A DNA stretch of 64,000 bases from Comamonas koreensis (GTDB lineage Bacteria; Pseudomonadota; Gammaproteobacteria; Burkholderiales; Burkholderiaceae_C): NCBI RefSeq assembly GCF_014076495.1, contig NZ_CP043575.1, positions 1,426,001 to 1,490,000 on the forward strand. Reading direction: 5' to 3'. The notes under the pieces are model-generated. The model was given only the letters and a program-made list of their open reading frames with translations, did not search any database and had not been told where the DNA came from. The number at the start of each line of letters is the position of its first letter. Position 1 is the stretch's first letter. The translations under genes were made by a program, and so were the position numbers. Of the stretch, positions 15,504 through 25,842 are shown one piece after another.

Positions 15504-17591
15504 TCAGGTCGTGCGTCGGCGCATGCGGCCCAGGCCCAGCAGTGCCATGGTGAGCGACAGCGCGCTGACGGCCCAGGTGCCCAGGGTCGGCACTTGCTTG
15601 AGCGTCCCGGCATCGGTGGGGGTGGCGTTAGAGACCAAGGTGTTGGTAATGGTCGCAGTGTTGGCACCAGCGGCAATGGCCGCAGGCTGCGTGTAGCTGG
15701 GTTCGGCCCAACGGTAGCCCGCAGGGGCGGTGGGCAGCGCGCCTTCGGCCACCGTGCAGGCGCTGCCTTGCTGGATGGTGATGGGGGCAGCGCTGCCCTG
15801 GTTGGCCGCCACCACCAGGCTGCCGCTGAAGGACGTTGCCGGGCCGGTGCAGCTCACGGTAAACGGAATCTCACCGGCAAAGGGCGCCGCGCCTGCAGGC
15901 CCGGTGACCACCTTGTTCACGGTCAGCTGCGCAGCGGCGACAGAGCGCAGGTACCAGTTGCCATCGTCTGCGTCACGCACCAGTTCATAGCGGATGCCGC
16001 CGGCGTCCAGGAAACCGTCTGGCAGCGCAAAGACACTGGCCGCCGAGCTGGCTGCGCCGCCGGTCACGCGCACCACCAAAATGCCTTTGCCGGTGGTGAA
16101 GGCCGGCGCGCTGGCCGCATCGGGCAGCACCGAGAGCAGGGTGGGGCTGCCACCTGCCGCTGTCGCATTCACCTGCAGCACATCACTCACCGAGGTGGAG
16201 CCATCGTTGAGCACGGTGTTGAGCACCAGGCTGCCGCCATTGGCGGTGTAGGTACCCGCCAAGGCCAGGGTGTTGTTGGGGCTGGCATCGCTGCGAGCGA
16301 GCGACACGATGCCCCCGGCATTGCTCAGGTTGCCCGTGGCTGCCAGGCTGGGCAGCAAGGAGGCATCGAGCAGCGCATCGCTTTGCAGGTTCAGCACCGT
16401 AAAGGACGAGGCGGCGGTGGCCTCCCACAAGGCGGCGCGGTTCAGGTTCAAGGTCAGCTGACCGCCGCTCGCCAACTGGCTGCTGCCCTTGTAGTGGCCT
16501 TCGTTGCCGGTGTAGGTGGCCGTGCTGGTGGCATCGGCGTTCCAGACCACCGGGGCCGTCGTGGCGGTGACTGCATCCAGGCTGGTACTTCCGCTGGCCG
16601 AGAGGTAGTTGAAAGAGCTGCCCTGCGCGTTGACGACAAGGCCCGAGCCTGCGCTAAAGCTGCCATTGCTGCGCAGTTGCAGGCCAATGCCTGCGGCACC
16701 CGATGCGGTGATGGTGTTGCCCGCCAGCGGCCACCCGGCAACGCCGCCGATGCGGATATCCACGGCTGCAGCACCTGTGCCTGCCACCGTCACGCTGGTA
16801 GCGCCATTCAGGGTGACTTGGGAATTCGTCACCACGACGCCTGGCGTGAGGCCCGAGGCGGCTGCCGTGTTGACCGTGGTGGTACCTGTTACGGTGGTGG
16901 TGCCGCCCTGGCTCCATAGCGGTGCGTAGCTGTAGCCGGCGTAGTAGGTGGATTGGAAATCGAGCGTGAGATTACCGCCCACCGTGACCGTGCCCGCGCC
17001 CACATACAGGCCCGAGCGGGTGCCGCCTTGGCTGGTGATGCTGAGGTCTTTTTGGTAGTTGGCCGTGCCTGCGTTGTTGCGCACTCCATCGCGGGTGTTG
17101 ATTCTGGCCGAAGGCGCTCCGGTGTTGGAACTGACCGTGACATTGCCCTGGAAGGTGACCACGCCGGAGCCGGCTTTCTCAATCCCAGCGGCATTGTTGG
17201 CACCGCTGGGTTTGTTGATCGTGACGTCCTTCAAAAAAGCGCCATTCCCAGCACCAGACAACAGGATGCCCCGGCTGTTGTCGCCGTTGGTGTCGGTGAC
17301 GGTCAGCACGCCATTGACGGTGGTGTTGCCAGTGATTTGCACCAAACCGGTGGCCAGCCATCCATTGACGGTAACGGCCATGGGGTCTGCGGTGTAGACG
17401 CAGGTCAGACCATTGTCCGAAGCCTGCGTGGTGTAAGTCGATGCGCTGAGGTTGGCTGGGCAGGCCAGCGCTATCTGAGGTGCTGCAAACAACCCTGCGA
17501 GCAAGCTGCCATGGAGGGCAGCCTTGCCCAAAGGCGTAACGGAGCGGGACAAGTTCAGATGCGAAGTCGCGGATTCGGAAGCGAGGTGCAT
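15504..17591 (-). CDS. IPTL-CTERM surface protein with beta-helix-like repeats
   Basis: 695 residues, exported. An N-terminal signal sequence (LHGSLLAGLFAAPQIALA) is followed by ~400 residues of Thr/Ser/Gly/Asn/Val-rich strands (TVNGVLTVTDTNGDNS and similar) like passenger beta-helices of adhesins. A DUF5979-like Ig module follows (LTVNKVVTGPAG ... FTVSCTGPATSFSG ... TITNTLV). The end is a classic IPTL-CTERM sorting tail: VPTLGTWAVSALSL, a hydrophobic helix, then RMRRR. No autotransporter barrel is present, so surface attachment should go through the IPTL-CTERM route. The upstream 195 bp is AT-rich and probably holds its promoter. Likely an adhesin or matrix protein. Confidence 0.82.
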   Translation of the reverse strand: MHLASESATSHLNLSRSVTPLGKAALHGSLLAGLFAAPQIALACPANLSASTYTTQASDNGLTCVYTADPMAVTVNGWLATGLVQITGNTTVNGVLTVTDTNGDNSRGILLSGAGNGAFLKDVTINKPSGANNAAGIEKAGSGVVTFQGNVTVSSNTGAPSARINTRDGVRNNAGTANYQKDLSITSQGGTRSGLYVGAGTVTVGGNLTLDFQSTYYAGYSYAPLWSQGGTTTVTGTTTVNTAAASGLTPGVVVTNSQVTLNGATSVTVAGTGAAAVDIRIGGVAGWPLAGNTITASGAAGIGLQLRSNGSFSAGSGLVVNAQGSSFNYLSASGSTSLDAVTATTAPVVWNADATSTATYTGNEGHYKGSSQLASGGQLTLNLNRAALWEATAASSFTVLNLQSDALLDASLLPSLAATGNLSNAGGIVSLARSDASPNNTLALAGTYTANGGSLVLNTVLNDGSTSVSDVLQVNATAAGGSPTLLSVLPDAASAPAFTTGKGILVVRVTGGAASSAASVFALPDGFLDAGGIRYELVRDADDGNWYLRSVAAAQLTVNKVVTGPAGAAPFAGEIPFTVSCTGPATSFSGSLVVAANQGSAAPITIQQGSACTVAEGALPTAPAGYRWAEPSYTQPAAIAAGANTATITNTLVSNATPTDAGTLKQVPTLGTWAVSALSLTMALLGLGRMRRRTT

Positions 17592-17786
17592 GGCGTATTT
17601 GTAATAAATATACTGAATAAGTAATTTCTACAAGATAACCGCAACAATTTAATTACGCTAGAGCGTTGCTCCCCAAACGACTCTAAAAAATGTGAACTTT
17701 AATAAAGTCATTCGGTTTGTTTATGGAGTGTTTGATTTGTGCGTCGGCTGGGGCATGCCTGCGGTCTTGCTCGCCGGTGGCCGCCC

Positions 17787-19013
17787 TCAAAACACCCGCC
17801 CTTCCTCCAAATGCGTCCGCGTGCCATTGAGCACATAGTCCCCCACCACCCGGGTCTTGTGCAGCAGCGGGTTGTGGCTAAAGATGGTGCGCAGGTTGCG
17901 CCAATGCCGGTCTAGGTTCAGCTGGCGCGAGGTGGCGGAGGCGCCGCCCACTTCAAACAGGCGCTCGCCGGCATTCAGCGCCAGGCGGCTGACGACCAGC
18001 TGGGTCTGGGCGGTGGCCAGAGCCCCTTGCAGCACGACATCGTCCGCGCTTTGCGGCGCGTGCACGATGGCATAGGCGCCCTGGTCCAGTTGGCGGGCGT
18101 TGGCGGCGATCAAGGCATCGATCGCATAGCTGGCGGCCGCCAGCTCGCCGATGACGGCCTGCACAAAATGGTCGTCGCGTGAGCGCTCGGCGGGGCTGTG
18201 CATCGCGGGCCTGCCCAGCTGCAGCACATAGTGGCGTGCATCGGCTAGGATATTGCGCACAATGCCGGCGGCAGTCGCCACGAGGATCAGCTGGCGCAGC
18301 GCAGAGGCATGGCGGCCGGCCAGGTGGTTGCGGGCGCCGGGGCTGATTTCGTCGTCATAGACCAGCACGTTGTTCAGCTCCAGGCTGCCGCTGGCGGTCA
18401 GCCGCTGGCCCATGCCATCCCAGTCGTCGAGCACCCGCACGCCTTCGCGCTGCACGGGGATCACGGCATTGACGCCCTGGCCCTCGTCATTGGTGGCAAA
18501 GACGTTGAAGTAATCCGCATAGGCCGTGCCGGTGGCGTAGTACTTCTTGCCATTCAAGCGGTGGTGCAGGCCCTCGCGCAGCAGGGTGGAGGTGCTGATG
18601 CCGGCGCGTGCCGTGCCCAGCTCGGTAAAGGCACCGCCAAACAGCTTGCCCTGCAGGGCCCAGGCGTTCTGGCGCTGGGCCAGCGCCGAGGGCTTGGTCT
18701 CCAGCCGCAGCAGCTCGGTGGTGTTGAAGTGGGTGCGCAGCGCATGGGCCACGTTGGAATCCGCTGCGGCCAGGGTGCTGACCACCTCGACCACATCGGC
18801 CACTGACCCGCCCGGCCCGCCCTGTTCGCGGCCAATGCGCAGGCCGCCCAGGCCCGATGCGCGCAGCAGGTCAAAGGCCGCCCAGGGCGGCTCGCGCAGC
18901 AGCTCGCGCTGCGCGGCGCCTTGGCCAATATCGGCGGCCAGCTGGGGCAGGCGGGCCAGCAGGTCATCGCGGCTGGGGTGGCGGGAGCGCAGGGGGGGAA
19001 CCGAGGCATTCAT
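17787..19013 (-). CDS. SfnB/DszC-like acyl-CoA-dehydrogenase-fold monooxygenase
   Basis: A 408-residue flavoprotein with the acyl-CoA dehydrogenase fold. The N-terminal helical domain contains GLGGLRIGREQGGPGGSVAD. The middle beta domain has FTELGTARAG and LNGKKYYATGTAYADYFNVFA. The C-terminal helical domain has AAGIVRNILADARHYV and FEVGGASATSRQLNLDRHWRN. This subgroup (SfnB, DszC, related hydroxylases) uses reduced flavin and oxygen rather than acyl-CoA, and acts on sulfides, sulfones or sulfonates during sulfur limitation. It is the last gene of the minus-strand series, behind an aldo/keto reductase (18-bp gap) and four ABC genes, and divergent from a desulfinase/LLM operon. Role in organosulfur use is inferred from the neighbourhood. 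Confidence 0.82.
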   Translation of the reverse strand: MNASVPPLRSRHPSRDDLLARLPQLAADIGQGAAQRELLREPPWAAFDLLRASGLGGLRIGREQGGPGGSVADVVEVVSTLAAADSNVAHALRTHFNTTELLRLETKPSALAQRQNAWALQGKLFGGAFTELGTARAGISTSTLLREGLHHRLNGKKYYATGTAYADYFNVFATNDEGQGVNAVIPVQREGVRVLDDWDGMGQRLTASGSLELNNVLVYDDEISPGARNHLAGRHASALRQLILVATAAGIVRNILADARHYVLQLGRPAMHSPAERSRDDHFVQAVIGELAAASYAIDALIAANARQLDQGAYAIVHAPQSADDVVLQGALATAQTQLVVSRLALNAGERLFEVGGASATSRQLNLDRHWRNLRTIFSHNPLLHKTRVVGDYVLNGTRTHLEEGRVF

Positions 19014-19031
19014 GGCGGTGGACCTGTTGGG

Positions 19032-20072
19032 TTAGGCGGCCGCTGGCGCGGGGGCCTGCGTAGCTGCCACATAAGGCACCCGGCCTTCGACCGGGTGGCC
19101 GGGGTCGGTAAAGCCCAGGGTCGAGGGGTGGCCGGCAGCCACCAGGCGGTTGACCAGGGCCTCGTCATCGGCGGTGAACTGGTAGTCCAGCGCGCGGATA
19201 TAGCCATCCCATTGCTCGGGCGTGCGCGGGCCGGCGATGGCGGCGGTCACCAGGCGGTTGTTCAGCACCCAGGCCAGCGCAAAGTCCACCGGGCTGATGC
19301 CACGCGCGTCGGTGTGCGTTTTGATCTCGGCGGCAATGTCGATGGACTCGGGGCGCCACTCGGTCTCGAGCATGCGCTTGTCCAGCCGCGCGGCGCGCGA
19401 GCCGGGCTCGGCCGCTTCCACATTCGGGTACTTGGCCGTCAGCACGCCCCGGGCCAGCGGGCTGTACGAGACCACGCCCAGGCCATAGGCGGCGGCAGCG
19501 GGCAGCTGCTCGGCCTCGGCCGTGCGGTTGACGATGTTGTAGAGCGGCTGGCTGGCAATGGGCCGGTCAATGCCTTCGGCGTCCGCGAGGTGCGCCACCT
19601 CGGCAATGCGCCAGCCGCGAAAGTTGGACAGCCCAAAGTAGCGCAGCTTGCCCGCGCGCACCAGGTCGCCAATCGCGCGCACCGCCTCGCCCAGCGGCGC
19701 ATCAAAATCGGCGCGGTGAAAGTAGAGCAGGTCGATGTAGTCGGTGCCCAGGCGGCGCAGGCTGTTGTCGACCGACTCGATGATCCATTTGCGCGAGGTG
19801 CCGCGCCGGTTCGGGCCCTCACCCAGCGGGTTGCCAAACTTGGTGGCCAGCACCCAGTCATGGCGGTCCTTGGCCAGCGCACGGCCCACCACCTGCTCGG
19901 TCAGGCCCTTTTGGTAGACGTCGGCCGTGTCGATGAAGTTGATGCCCTGGGACTTGCCCTTGGCGATGATGGCGTGCGCGGTCTGCTCGTCGGTCGGGCC
20001 GCCAAACATCATGGTGCCCAGTGCCAGGCGGGAGACTTTGAGGCCGCTGCGGCCGAGATAACGGTAGGTCAT
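19032..20072 (-). CDS. Aldo/keto reductase
   Basis: A 346-residue NAD(P)H-dependent oxidoreductase with the TIM-barrel AKR fold. Catalytic residues are recognisable: Asp and Tyr in FIDTADVYQKG, Lys in WVLATKFGNP, His in LLYFHRADFD. The cofactor end has ALAWVLNNRLVTAAIAGPRTPEQ. It resembles the YajO/Gpr-like group. It lies between the ABC ATPase (22 bp) and the SfnB/DszC-like gene. It could reduce the aldehyde released when a sulfonate is oxidatively cleaved, but this is a guess from position. Confidence 0.85.
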   Translation of the reverse strand: MTYRYLGRSGLKVSRLALGTMMFGGPTDEQTAHAIIAKGKSQGINFIDTADVYQKGLTEQVVGRALAKDRHDWVLATKFGNPLGEGPNRRGTSRKWIIESVDNSLRRLGTDYIDLLYFHRADFDAPLGEAVRAIGDLVRAGKLRYFGLSNFRGWRIAEVAHLADAEGIDRPIASQPLYNIVNRTAEAEQLPAAAAYGLGVVSYSPLARGVLTAKYPNVEAAEPGSRAARLDKRMLETEWRPESIDIAAEIKTHTDARGISPVDFALAWVLNNRLVTAAIAGPRTPEQWDGYIRALDYQFTADDEALVNRLVAAGHPSTLGFTDPGHPVEGRVPYVAATQAPAPAAA

Positions 20073-20093
20073 GGCAAAAGAAAAAACGAAGGG

Positions 20094-21074
20094 TTAGTGA
20101 AAGGAAATCACGGAGGTCTGCGTGCCAGAGGCCGGTGGCAGCTGCGGATGGTGGCAGGCCACCAGGTGGCCATTGCCGCCGTCGCTGAGCAGCGGTTCCT
20201 GCGCAGTGCACAGCGCCGTGGCGCGCGGGCAGCGCGGATGAAAGCGGCAGCCCGTGGGCAGGTTCTGCGGGCTGGGCAGGTCGCCGCCCAACGGGGCGGC
20301 CTGGCGGTGGCGGGTGGGGTCAGGCACGGCATCGAGCAGCGCCTGGGTGTAGGGGTGGCGCGGGCTGCTCCACAGGCTGCGGCGGTCGGCGCTCTCGACG
20401 ATGCGGCCCAGGTACATCACCAGCACCCGGTCGGCAAAGTACTGCACGACCGACAGGTCATGCGAGATGAACAGGTAGGACAGGCCGAACTCGCGCTTCA
20501 TCTCAACGAGCAGGTTCAGGATCTGCGCCTGGATCGACAGGTCCAGCGCCGAGACCGGCTCGTCGCAGACCACCAGATCGGGCTGCAGCATCAGCGCGCG
20601 GGCAATGCCCAGGCGCTGGCGCTGCCCGCCGGAGAACTCATGCGGGTAGCGGCCCAGCGCGTTGCGCGGCAGGCCCACGCGGTCGAGCAGGCGCTCGACC
20701 TGGCGGCGGCGCTGGGCGCGGTCGCCCAGGCCATGCACCTGCAAAGGGGTCTCCAAGATCGTGCCGATGCTGTGGCGCGGGTTGAGCGAGGCGAACGGGT
20801 CCTGGAAGATCATCTGCATGCGCTTGCGCAGGCTGCGCAGCCGCGCGCCTTGCAAGGGCAGAATATCTTCGCCGTCGAGCGCCACCTGGCCGGCGGTGGG
20901 CGTCTCCAGCCGCAGCAGGCTGCGGCCCAGGGTGGATTTGCCGCAGCCCGACTCGCCGACCAGGCCGACGGTCTCGCCCTTGGCAATGTGGAACGACACG
21001 CCATCGACGGCGCGCAGCACGCCCTTGGGCAGTTTGAAATGGGTCTGAAGATCGCTGACAGTCAGCAGGCTCAT
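20094..21074 (-). CDS. Peptide-type ABC transporter ATPase, OppF/DppF class
   Basis: 326 residues. Walker A GESGCGKST, Q-loop QMIFQDPFASLNPR, signature FSGGQRQRLGIARAL, Walker B LVVCDEPVSALD, H-loop FISHDL. The C-terminal oligopeptide-transporter extension (GCRFHPRCPRATALC) carries the Cys pair typical of OppD/OppF ATPases. ATG 21074 is chosen; the longer form would begin with TTG inside the previous gene. It pairs with the next ATPase to power the permease encoded just upstream. Substrate unknown; the organosulfur neighbours suggest a sulfur compound or S-containing peptide. Confidence 0.88.
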   Translation of the reverse strand: MSLLTVSDLQTHFKLPKGVLRAVDGVSFHIAKGETVGLVGESGCGKSTLGRSLLRLETPTAGQVALDGEDILPLQGARLRSLRKRMQMIFQDPFASLNPRHSIGTILETPLQVHGLGDRAQRRRQVERLLDRVGLPRNALGRYPHEFSGGQRQRLGIARALMLQPDLVVCDEPVSALDLSIQAQILNLLVEMKREFGLSYLFISHDLSVVQYFADRVLVMYLGRIVESADRRSLWSSPRHPYTQALLDAVPDPTRHRQAAPLGGDLPSPQNLPTGCRFHPRCPRATALCTAQEPLLSDGGNGHLVACHHPQLPPASGTQTSVISFH

Positions 21075-21081
21075 GGCGGTC

Positions 21082-22077
<996 letters not shown>

Positions 22078-23103
22078 TCAGCGCTCCTGCGACAGACGGG
22101 GGTTGAGGGCGTCGTTCAAGCCATCGCCAATCAGGTTGAAGGCGAGCACGGCAAACACGATGGCCAGGCCCGGAGCCGCAGTCAGGTACCAGGCCGTGCG
22201 CAGCAGGTCGCGCCCCATGCCGATCATGCTGCCCCAGCTGACGACGTTCGGGTCGCCCATGCCCATGAAGGACAGGGCTGATTCCAGCAAGATGGCCGAG
22301 GCCACCATCACCGATGAGGTGACGATGATGGGCGGCAGCGCATTGGGCAGCATCTCACGCAGGATGATGCGGCTGTGCGAGTAGCCCAGCGCGCGGGCGG
22401 CCAGCACAAACTCCTTGTGGCGCAGCGCGCGGAACTCGGCCCGCACCAGGCGTGCCACCGTGGGCCAGGTCACCAGGCCAATCGCGACGACGATGGTGCT
22501 GATCGCAGGCTGGGCAATCGCCACCAGCACCACCAGCAAGATAAAGCTGGGAATCGTCTGGAACAGTACCACCACGCGCTGCAGCAAGTCATCGACCCAG
22601 CCGCCAAAGTAGCCGCTGACGGCGCCAATGCCAATGCCCAGGCTCAGCCCGATCAAGGTAGCCGACACGCCCACCAACAGCGACACCCGCGCGCCATGGG
22701 CAATGCCGGCGGCCACATCACGGCCCATCGAATCGGTGCCGAGCAAATAGGTCCCATCCTGGCCGGGCCAGAGAAAGGGCTGGGCCACCATGTCCAGCGG
22801 GTCACCGGGGAAGAGCCAGGGCGCTGTCAGCGCCAGCAGCAGCACGGCCAGCAAAAAGCCACAGCCCAGCATGGCCGTGGGGTTGCGCAGGAAAACGCGC
22901 AGCGCGCGGTAGCCCTGGCTGCCACTGCCGGCGTTGGCGGCACTGGTGCTGGTGCGCACCGCATCGGGCGCATGCAGATTCGGCCAGGGCGCGGCATCGG
23001 GCTCGGCGTTGCTGGTGGTACTGTGCGCCGCTTGTGCGGCCGCCAGCGGGTGGGCGGCGGCCGGGGGGATCGGCAGCGCCTGGGTAGAGGAAGACAAAGA
23101 CAT
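22078..23103 (-). CDS. Peptide-type ABC transporter permease, DppC class
   Basis: 341 residues. A long polar, Ala/Ser-rich N-terminus (~75 residues) precedes the first helix (MLGCGFLLAVLLLALTAPWL). The MetI-type permease core follows, with ...LGTDSMGRDVAAGIAHGARVSL and the EAA-like loop RALGYSHSRIILREMLPNALPPI. ATG 23103 overlaps the DppB-class stop by a base (TGATG), showing translational coupling. Confidence 0.87.
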   Translation of the reverse strand: MSLSSSTQALPIPPAAAHPLAAAQAAHSTTSNAEPDAAPWPNLHAPDAVRTSTSAANAGSGSQGYRALRVFLRNPTAMLGCGFLLAVLLLALTAPWLFPGDPLDMVAQPFLWPGQDGTYLLGTDSMGRDVAAGIAHGARVSLLVGVSATLIGLSLGIGIGAVSGYFGGWVDDLLQRVVVLFQTIPSFILLVVLVAIAQPAISTIVVAIGLVTWPTVARLVRAEFRALRHKEFVLAARALGYSHSRIILREMLPNALPPIIVTSSVMVASAILLESALSFMGMGDPNVVSWGSMIGMGRDLLRTAWYLTAAPGLAIVFAVLAFNLIGDGLNDALNPRLSQER

Positions 23104-24095
23104 CAACGCACCTCGATTCGGGGATCCAGCCAGGCATGCAGCAGATCGACCAGCACATTGGCGGCGATCACGAGCAGCGAAGAGAGAAACAGCACACCCA
23201 TCAGCACGCTGAAATCGCGGCTGAGCACGGCCTCAAAGGCCAGGCGCCCGAGGCCGGGCCAGCTGTAGACGGTCTCGACGACGACCGCGCCGCCGAGCAT
23301 GCCGCCCAGGTGCATGCCGGCCATCGTGGTGACCGGCAGCAGCGCATTGCGCAGCACATGGCGCACGGTGATGCGCCAGGGCGAGAGGCCTTTGGCCGCC
23401 GCGGTGCGCACAAAGTCCTGCGACTGCACCTCCAGCATCGCCGCGCGGGTGAGGCGGGCATAGATCGCCACATAAAAGAGTGCGAGCGACGTGGCCGGCA
23501 GCACCATGTAGCGCAGCTGGTCGAGCACAGCGGCCAGGCCGCTCAGCTCGGAGCCAATGCTGGCCGAGCCACCACTGGGCAGCCAGCCAAGCTTGACCGA
23601 GAACAGCACGATCAGCATCAGCCCGGTCCAAAAGCCCGGCACCGAATAGAACAGCAGCGACAGCACGGACAGCAGGCGGTCGGGCAGGCGGCCGGCAAAG
23701 TAGGCCATGGCCGTGCCCAGCGCAATGCCCAGGCTCAGCGCAATCGCCAGCGCCAGCCCCATCAGCAGCAAGGTGCTGGGCAGGCGCTGGCCGATCAGCT
23801 CCATCACCGGCATGTTGTAGCGCGGGGAGAAGCCCAGGCTGAAATGCGCCAGGTTGCCCAGGTAGGCCTGCAATTGTTCGAGCACGCTCAGGTCCAGCCC
23901 AAAGCGCGAGCGCAGCGCCGCCAGGGTCTCGGCCGTCGCGGCCCCCGATTCGCCGGCCATCACATCGGCCGCATCACCGGGCGTGAGCTGCAGCAGCAAA
24001 AAGTTCAAAATCGCGACGCCCAGCACCGTTGGCACTGCATATTTGGCATTGAACCAGAGCGATCGCAATAAACGTGGGGTGGTATTCATGCGCAT
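23103..24095 (-). CDS. Peptide-type ABC transporter permease, DppB class
   Basis: 330 residues with six helices. The N-terminal domain is typical of DppB/OppB (AVPTVLGVAILNFLLLQLTPGD), and the EAA loop is AAAKGLSPWRITVRHVLRNALLPV. It is the first gene of the six-gene minus-strand operon (DppB, DppC, two ATPases, aldo/keto reductase, SfnB/DszC-like). No binding protein is encoded in this operon; two are encoded in the divergent operon. ATG 24095 and ATG 24089 are both possible, neither with a strong ribosome site. Confidence 0.87.
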   Translation of the reverse strand: MRMNTTPRLLRSLWFNAKYAVPTVLGVAILNFLLLQLTPGDAADVMAGESGAATAETLAALRSRFGLDLSVLEQLQAYLGNLAHFSLGFSPRYNMPVMELIGQRLPSTLLLMGLALAIALSLGIALGTAMAYFAGRLPDRLLSVLSLLFYSVPGFWTGLMLIVLFSVKLGWLPSGGSASIGSELSGLAAVLDQLRYMVLPATSLALFYVAIYARLTRAAMLEVQSQDFVRTAAAKGLSPWRITVRHVLRNALLPVTTMAGMHLGGMLGGAVVVETVYSWPGLGRLAFEAVLSRDFSVLMGVLFLSSLLVIAANVLVDLLHAWLDPRIEVR

Positions 24096-24525
24096 TATTC
24101 ATCGGGAGGTGACCTGTGCATGATAGGAGCGTTCCTGCGTTATCAACGGTATTTGCAGCATGCCATTTCATATATCAAAAGGCGTAAATTAAATAACAAA
24201 TATCGGTATCTGATTTTTATCGGTTGGTGGCTGCTCGCCAAAGTTTTTTGTGGTGATTCGCACCTGAGACGGCATATTTTGTTTGGCTTGCTGCATATTT
24301 TCGCAAGCTATAAGCGCGGATGGAGGCTGTGCAGAGCGCTGGCATTGCGCCTGCGGCTCTGTTTGTATGCCTGCGCCAATGGCTGATTTTTAAATATGCA
24401 AATGCAAAATCGGCGCAAGAGCGGGGTGGTGATTCATGGGATTATTCAAGCCAATGCGGATGCTGAATAGCTGGTTATCTCAAGGCTGGTTCGGCTTCCT
24501 TTGTATTGACAACCTTGGCCGCCCC
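24096..24525. other. Divergent promoter region of the organosulfur operons
   Basis: About 430 bp of markedly AT-richer DNA between divergent operons, with no convincing ORF. It should contain both promoters and any CysB/Cbl- or SfnR-like site, but I cannot point to a definite box. An in-frame ATG at 24436 could extend the LLM gene by 30 residues. Confidence 0.55.
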
Positions 24526-25710
24526 ATGAACTCTGCAATACCGCTGGAAAAACTCGCTGATAGAGAGACATTCGCCTCACCGCTGGATTTTCCGGACAGC
24601 CCCCTGTCGCAGGCTTTTGCGCAGCCGATTCTGCTGGGCCTGTTTCTGCCGATCCAGGCAGGAGGCTGGAGTGCCTCCACCCTGCCGCGCAGCACCGACT
24701 GGCGCTTTGACTACAACAAGGACCTGGTGCTGAAGGCCGAGAACCTCGGCTTCGATCTGGTGTTTGCGCTGTCGCAGTGGCTGCCCAAGGGCGGCTATGG
24801 CGGGGTGTTCAATGGCGATGCGCTGGACTCCTTTGCCACCACGGCGGCGCTGACCTCGGTCACGAGGCGCATCATGCTGATCTCGACCATCCATGTGCTC
24901 TACGGCCCGTTGCACCCGCTGCACCTGGCCAAGTGGGGGGCTACGCTGGACCATATCTCGGGCGGGCGCTGGGGCATCAATATCGTCACCGGCCACCGCG
25001 AGGTGGAGCACAGGATGTTTGGCTGGGACCAGATCGAGCATGACCGTCGCTATGACCTGGCCTGGGAGTTCATCGAGGTGGTGCAGCGCCTGTGGTCTTA
25101 CGACGAGAACTACTCGTTTGAAGGCATCTCGCCCTGGAAGCTGGGCGGCGGTTTTGTCAGCCCCAAGCCGCGCTTTGGCCGGCCCGCGCTGGTCAATGCC
25201 ACCGGCTCGGACGCCGGCATTGCCTTTGCAGCCAGGCATTCGGACCTGGTCTTTATCACCAGTCCCGGCGCATCGGACTTTGCCCGAGCCATCGAGGTGC
25301 TGCCCACCCATGCCGCCCGCGTCAAGCAAGAGGCGCGCAATGCCGGCCGCACGGTGCGCACCTTGCTCAACCCCATGGTCATCAGCCGCGATACCGAGGC
25401 TGAGACCTGGGCCTACCACGATGCCATCGTCGCCCACCAGGACCAGCGCACGCCCGAGGGCTTTAGCAGCTTGAAGAGCGATGCCCATGCCTGGCGCGGC
25501 CGCACCGCCCTTGATGCCCCCAAGCGCCGCGCCATCGGCGGCAATATCGAAGTGATCGGCACGCCCGAGCAGGTGGTCGAGCAGTTTGTGCAGCTCAAGC
25601 GCGCCGGCATCGATGGGCTGCAGCTGAGCTTCTTCGACTTCAAGCCGGATCTGGAGTTTTTTGGCGACCGCATTTTGCCGCTGATGAAGCAGGCGGGTCT
25701 GCGCTTCTAG
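24526..25710 (+). CDS. LLM-class flavin-dependent monooxygenase (SfnG/SsuD/RutA group)
   Basis: A 394-residue bacterial luciferase-like monooxygenase using FMNH2 and oxygen. Family landmarks: LGLFLPIQAGGWSAS near the N-terminus, LGFDLVFALSQWLPKGGYGG, TLDHISGGRWGINIVTGHREVEHRMFG (flavin-binding region), DRRYDLAWEFIEVVQRLW, FVSPKPRFGRPALVNATGSDAG and IGTPEQVVEQFVQLKRAGIDGLQLSFFDF. These match the group that cleaves sulfones, sulfonates and pyrimidines; sulfur use is preferred from the context. The start is uncertain: ATG 24526 is chosen because homologues begin near here, while ATG 24436 stays in frame. No flavin reductase gene is linked, so FMNH2 must come from elsewhere. Confidence 0.85.
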   Translation: MNSAIPLEKLADRETFASPLDFPDSPLSQAFAQPILLGLFLPIQAGGWSASTLPRSTDWRFDYNKDLVLKAENLGFDLVFALSQWLPKGGYGGVFNGDALDSFATTAALTSVTRRIMLISTIHVLYGPLHPLHLAKWGATLDHISGGRWGINIVTGHREVEHRMFGWDQIEHDRRYDLAWEFIEVVQRLWSYDENYSFEGISPWKLGGGFVSPKPRFGRPALVNATGSDAGIAFAARHSDLVFITSPGASDFARAIEVLPTHAARVKQEARNAGRTVRTLLNPMVISRDTEAETWAYHDAIVAHQDQRTPEGFSSLKSDAHAWRGRTALDAPKRRAIGGNIEVIGTPEQVVEQFVQLKRAGIDGLQLSFFDFKPDLEFFGDRILPLMKQAGLRF

Positions 25711-25842
25711 CCGCAGCACCTGCGCTGCACTGCACTGTGCACCGCACTTATCCACAGACTTTCTCCGTCCCTCCCGTTTTTACTTTGCGCTTTTGCGTGC
25801 TACCCGCGCCTTGTCTGCGCCTTTTCTCCTGGACCATTGCCC

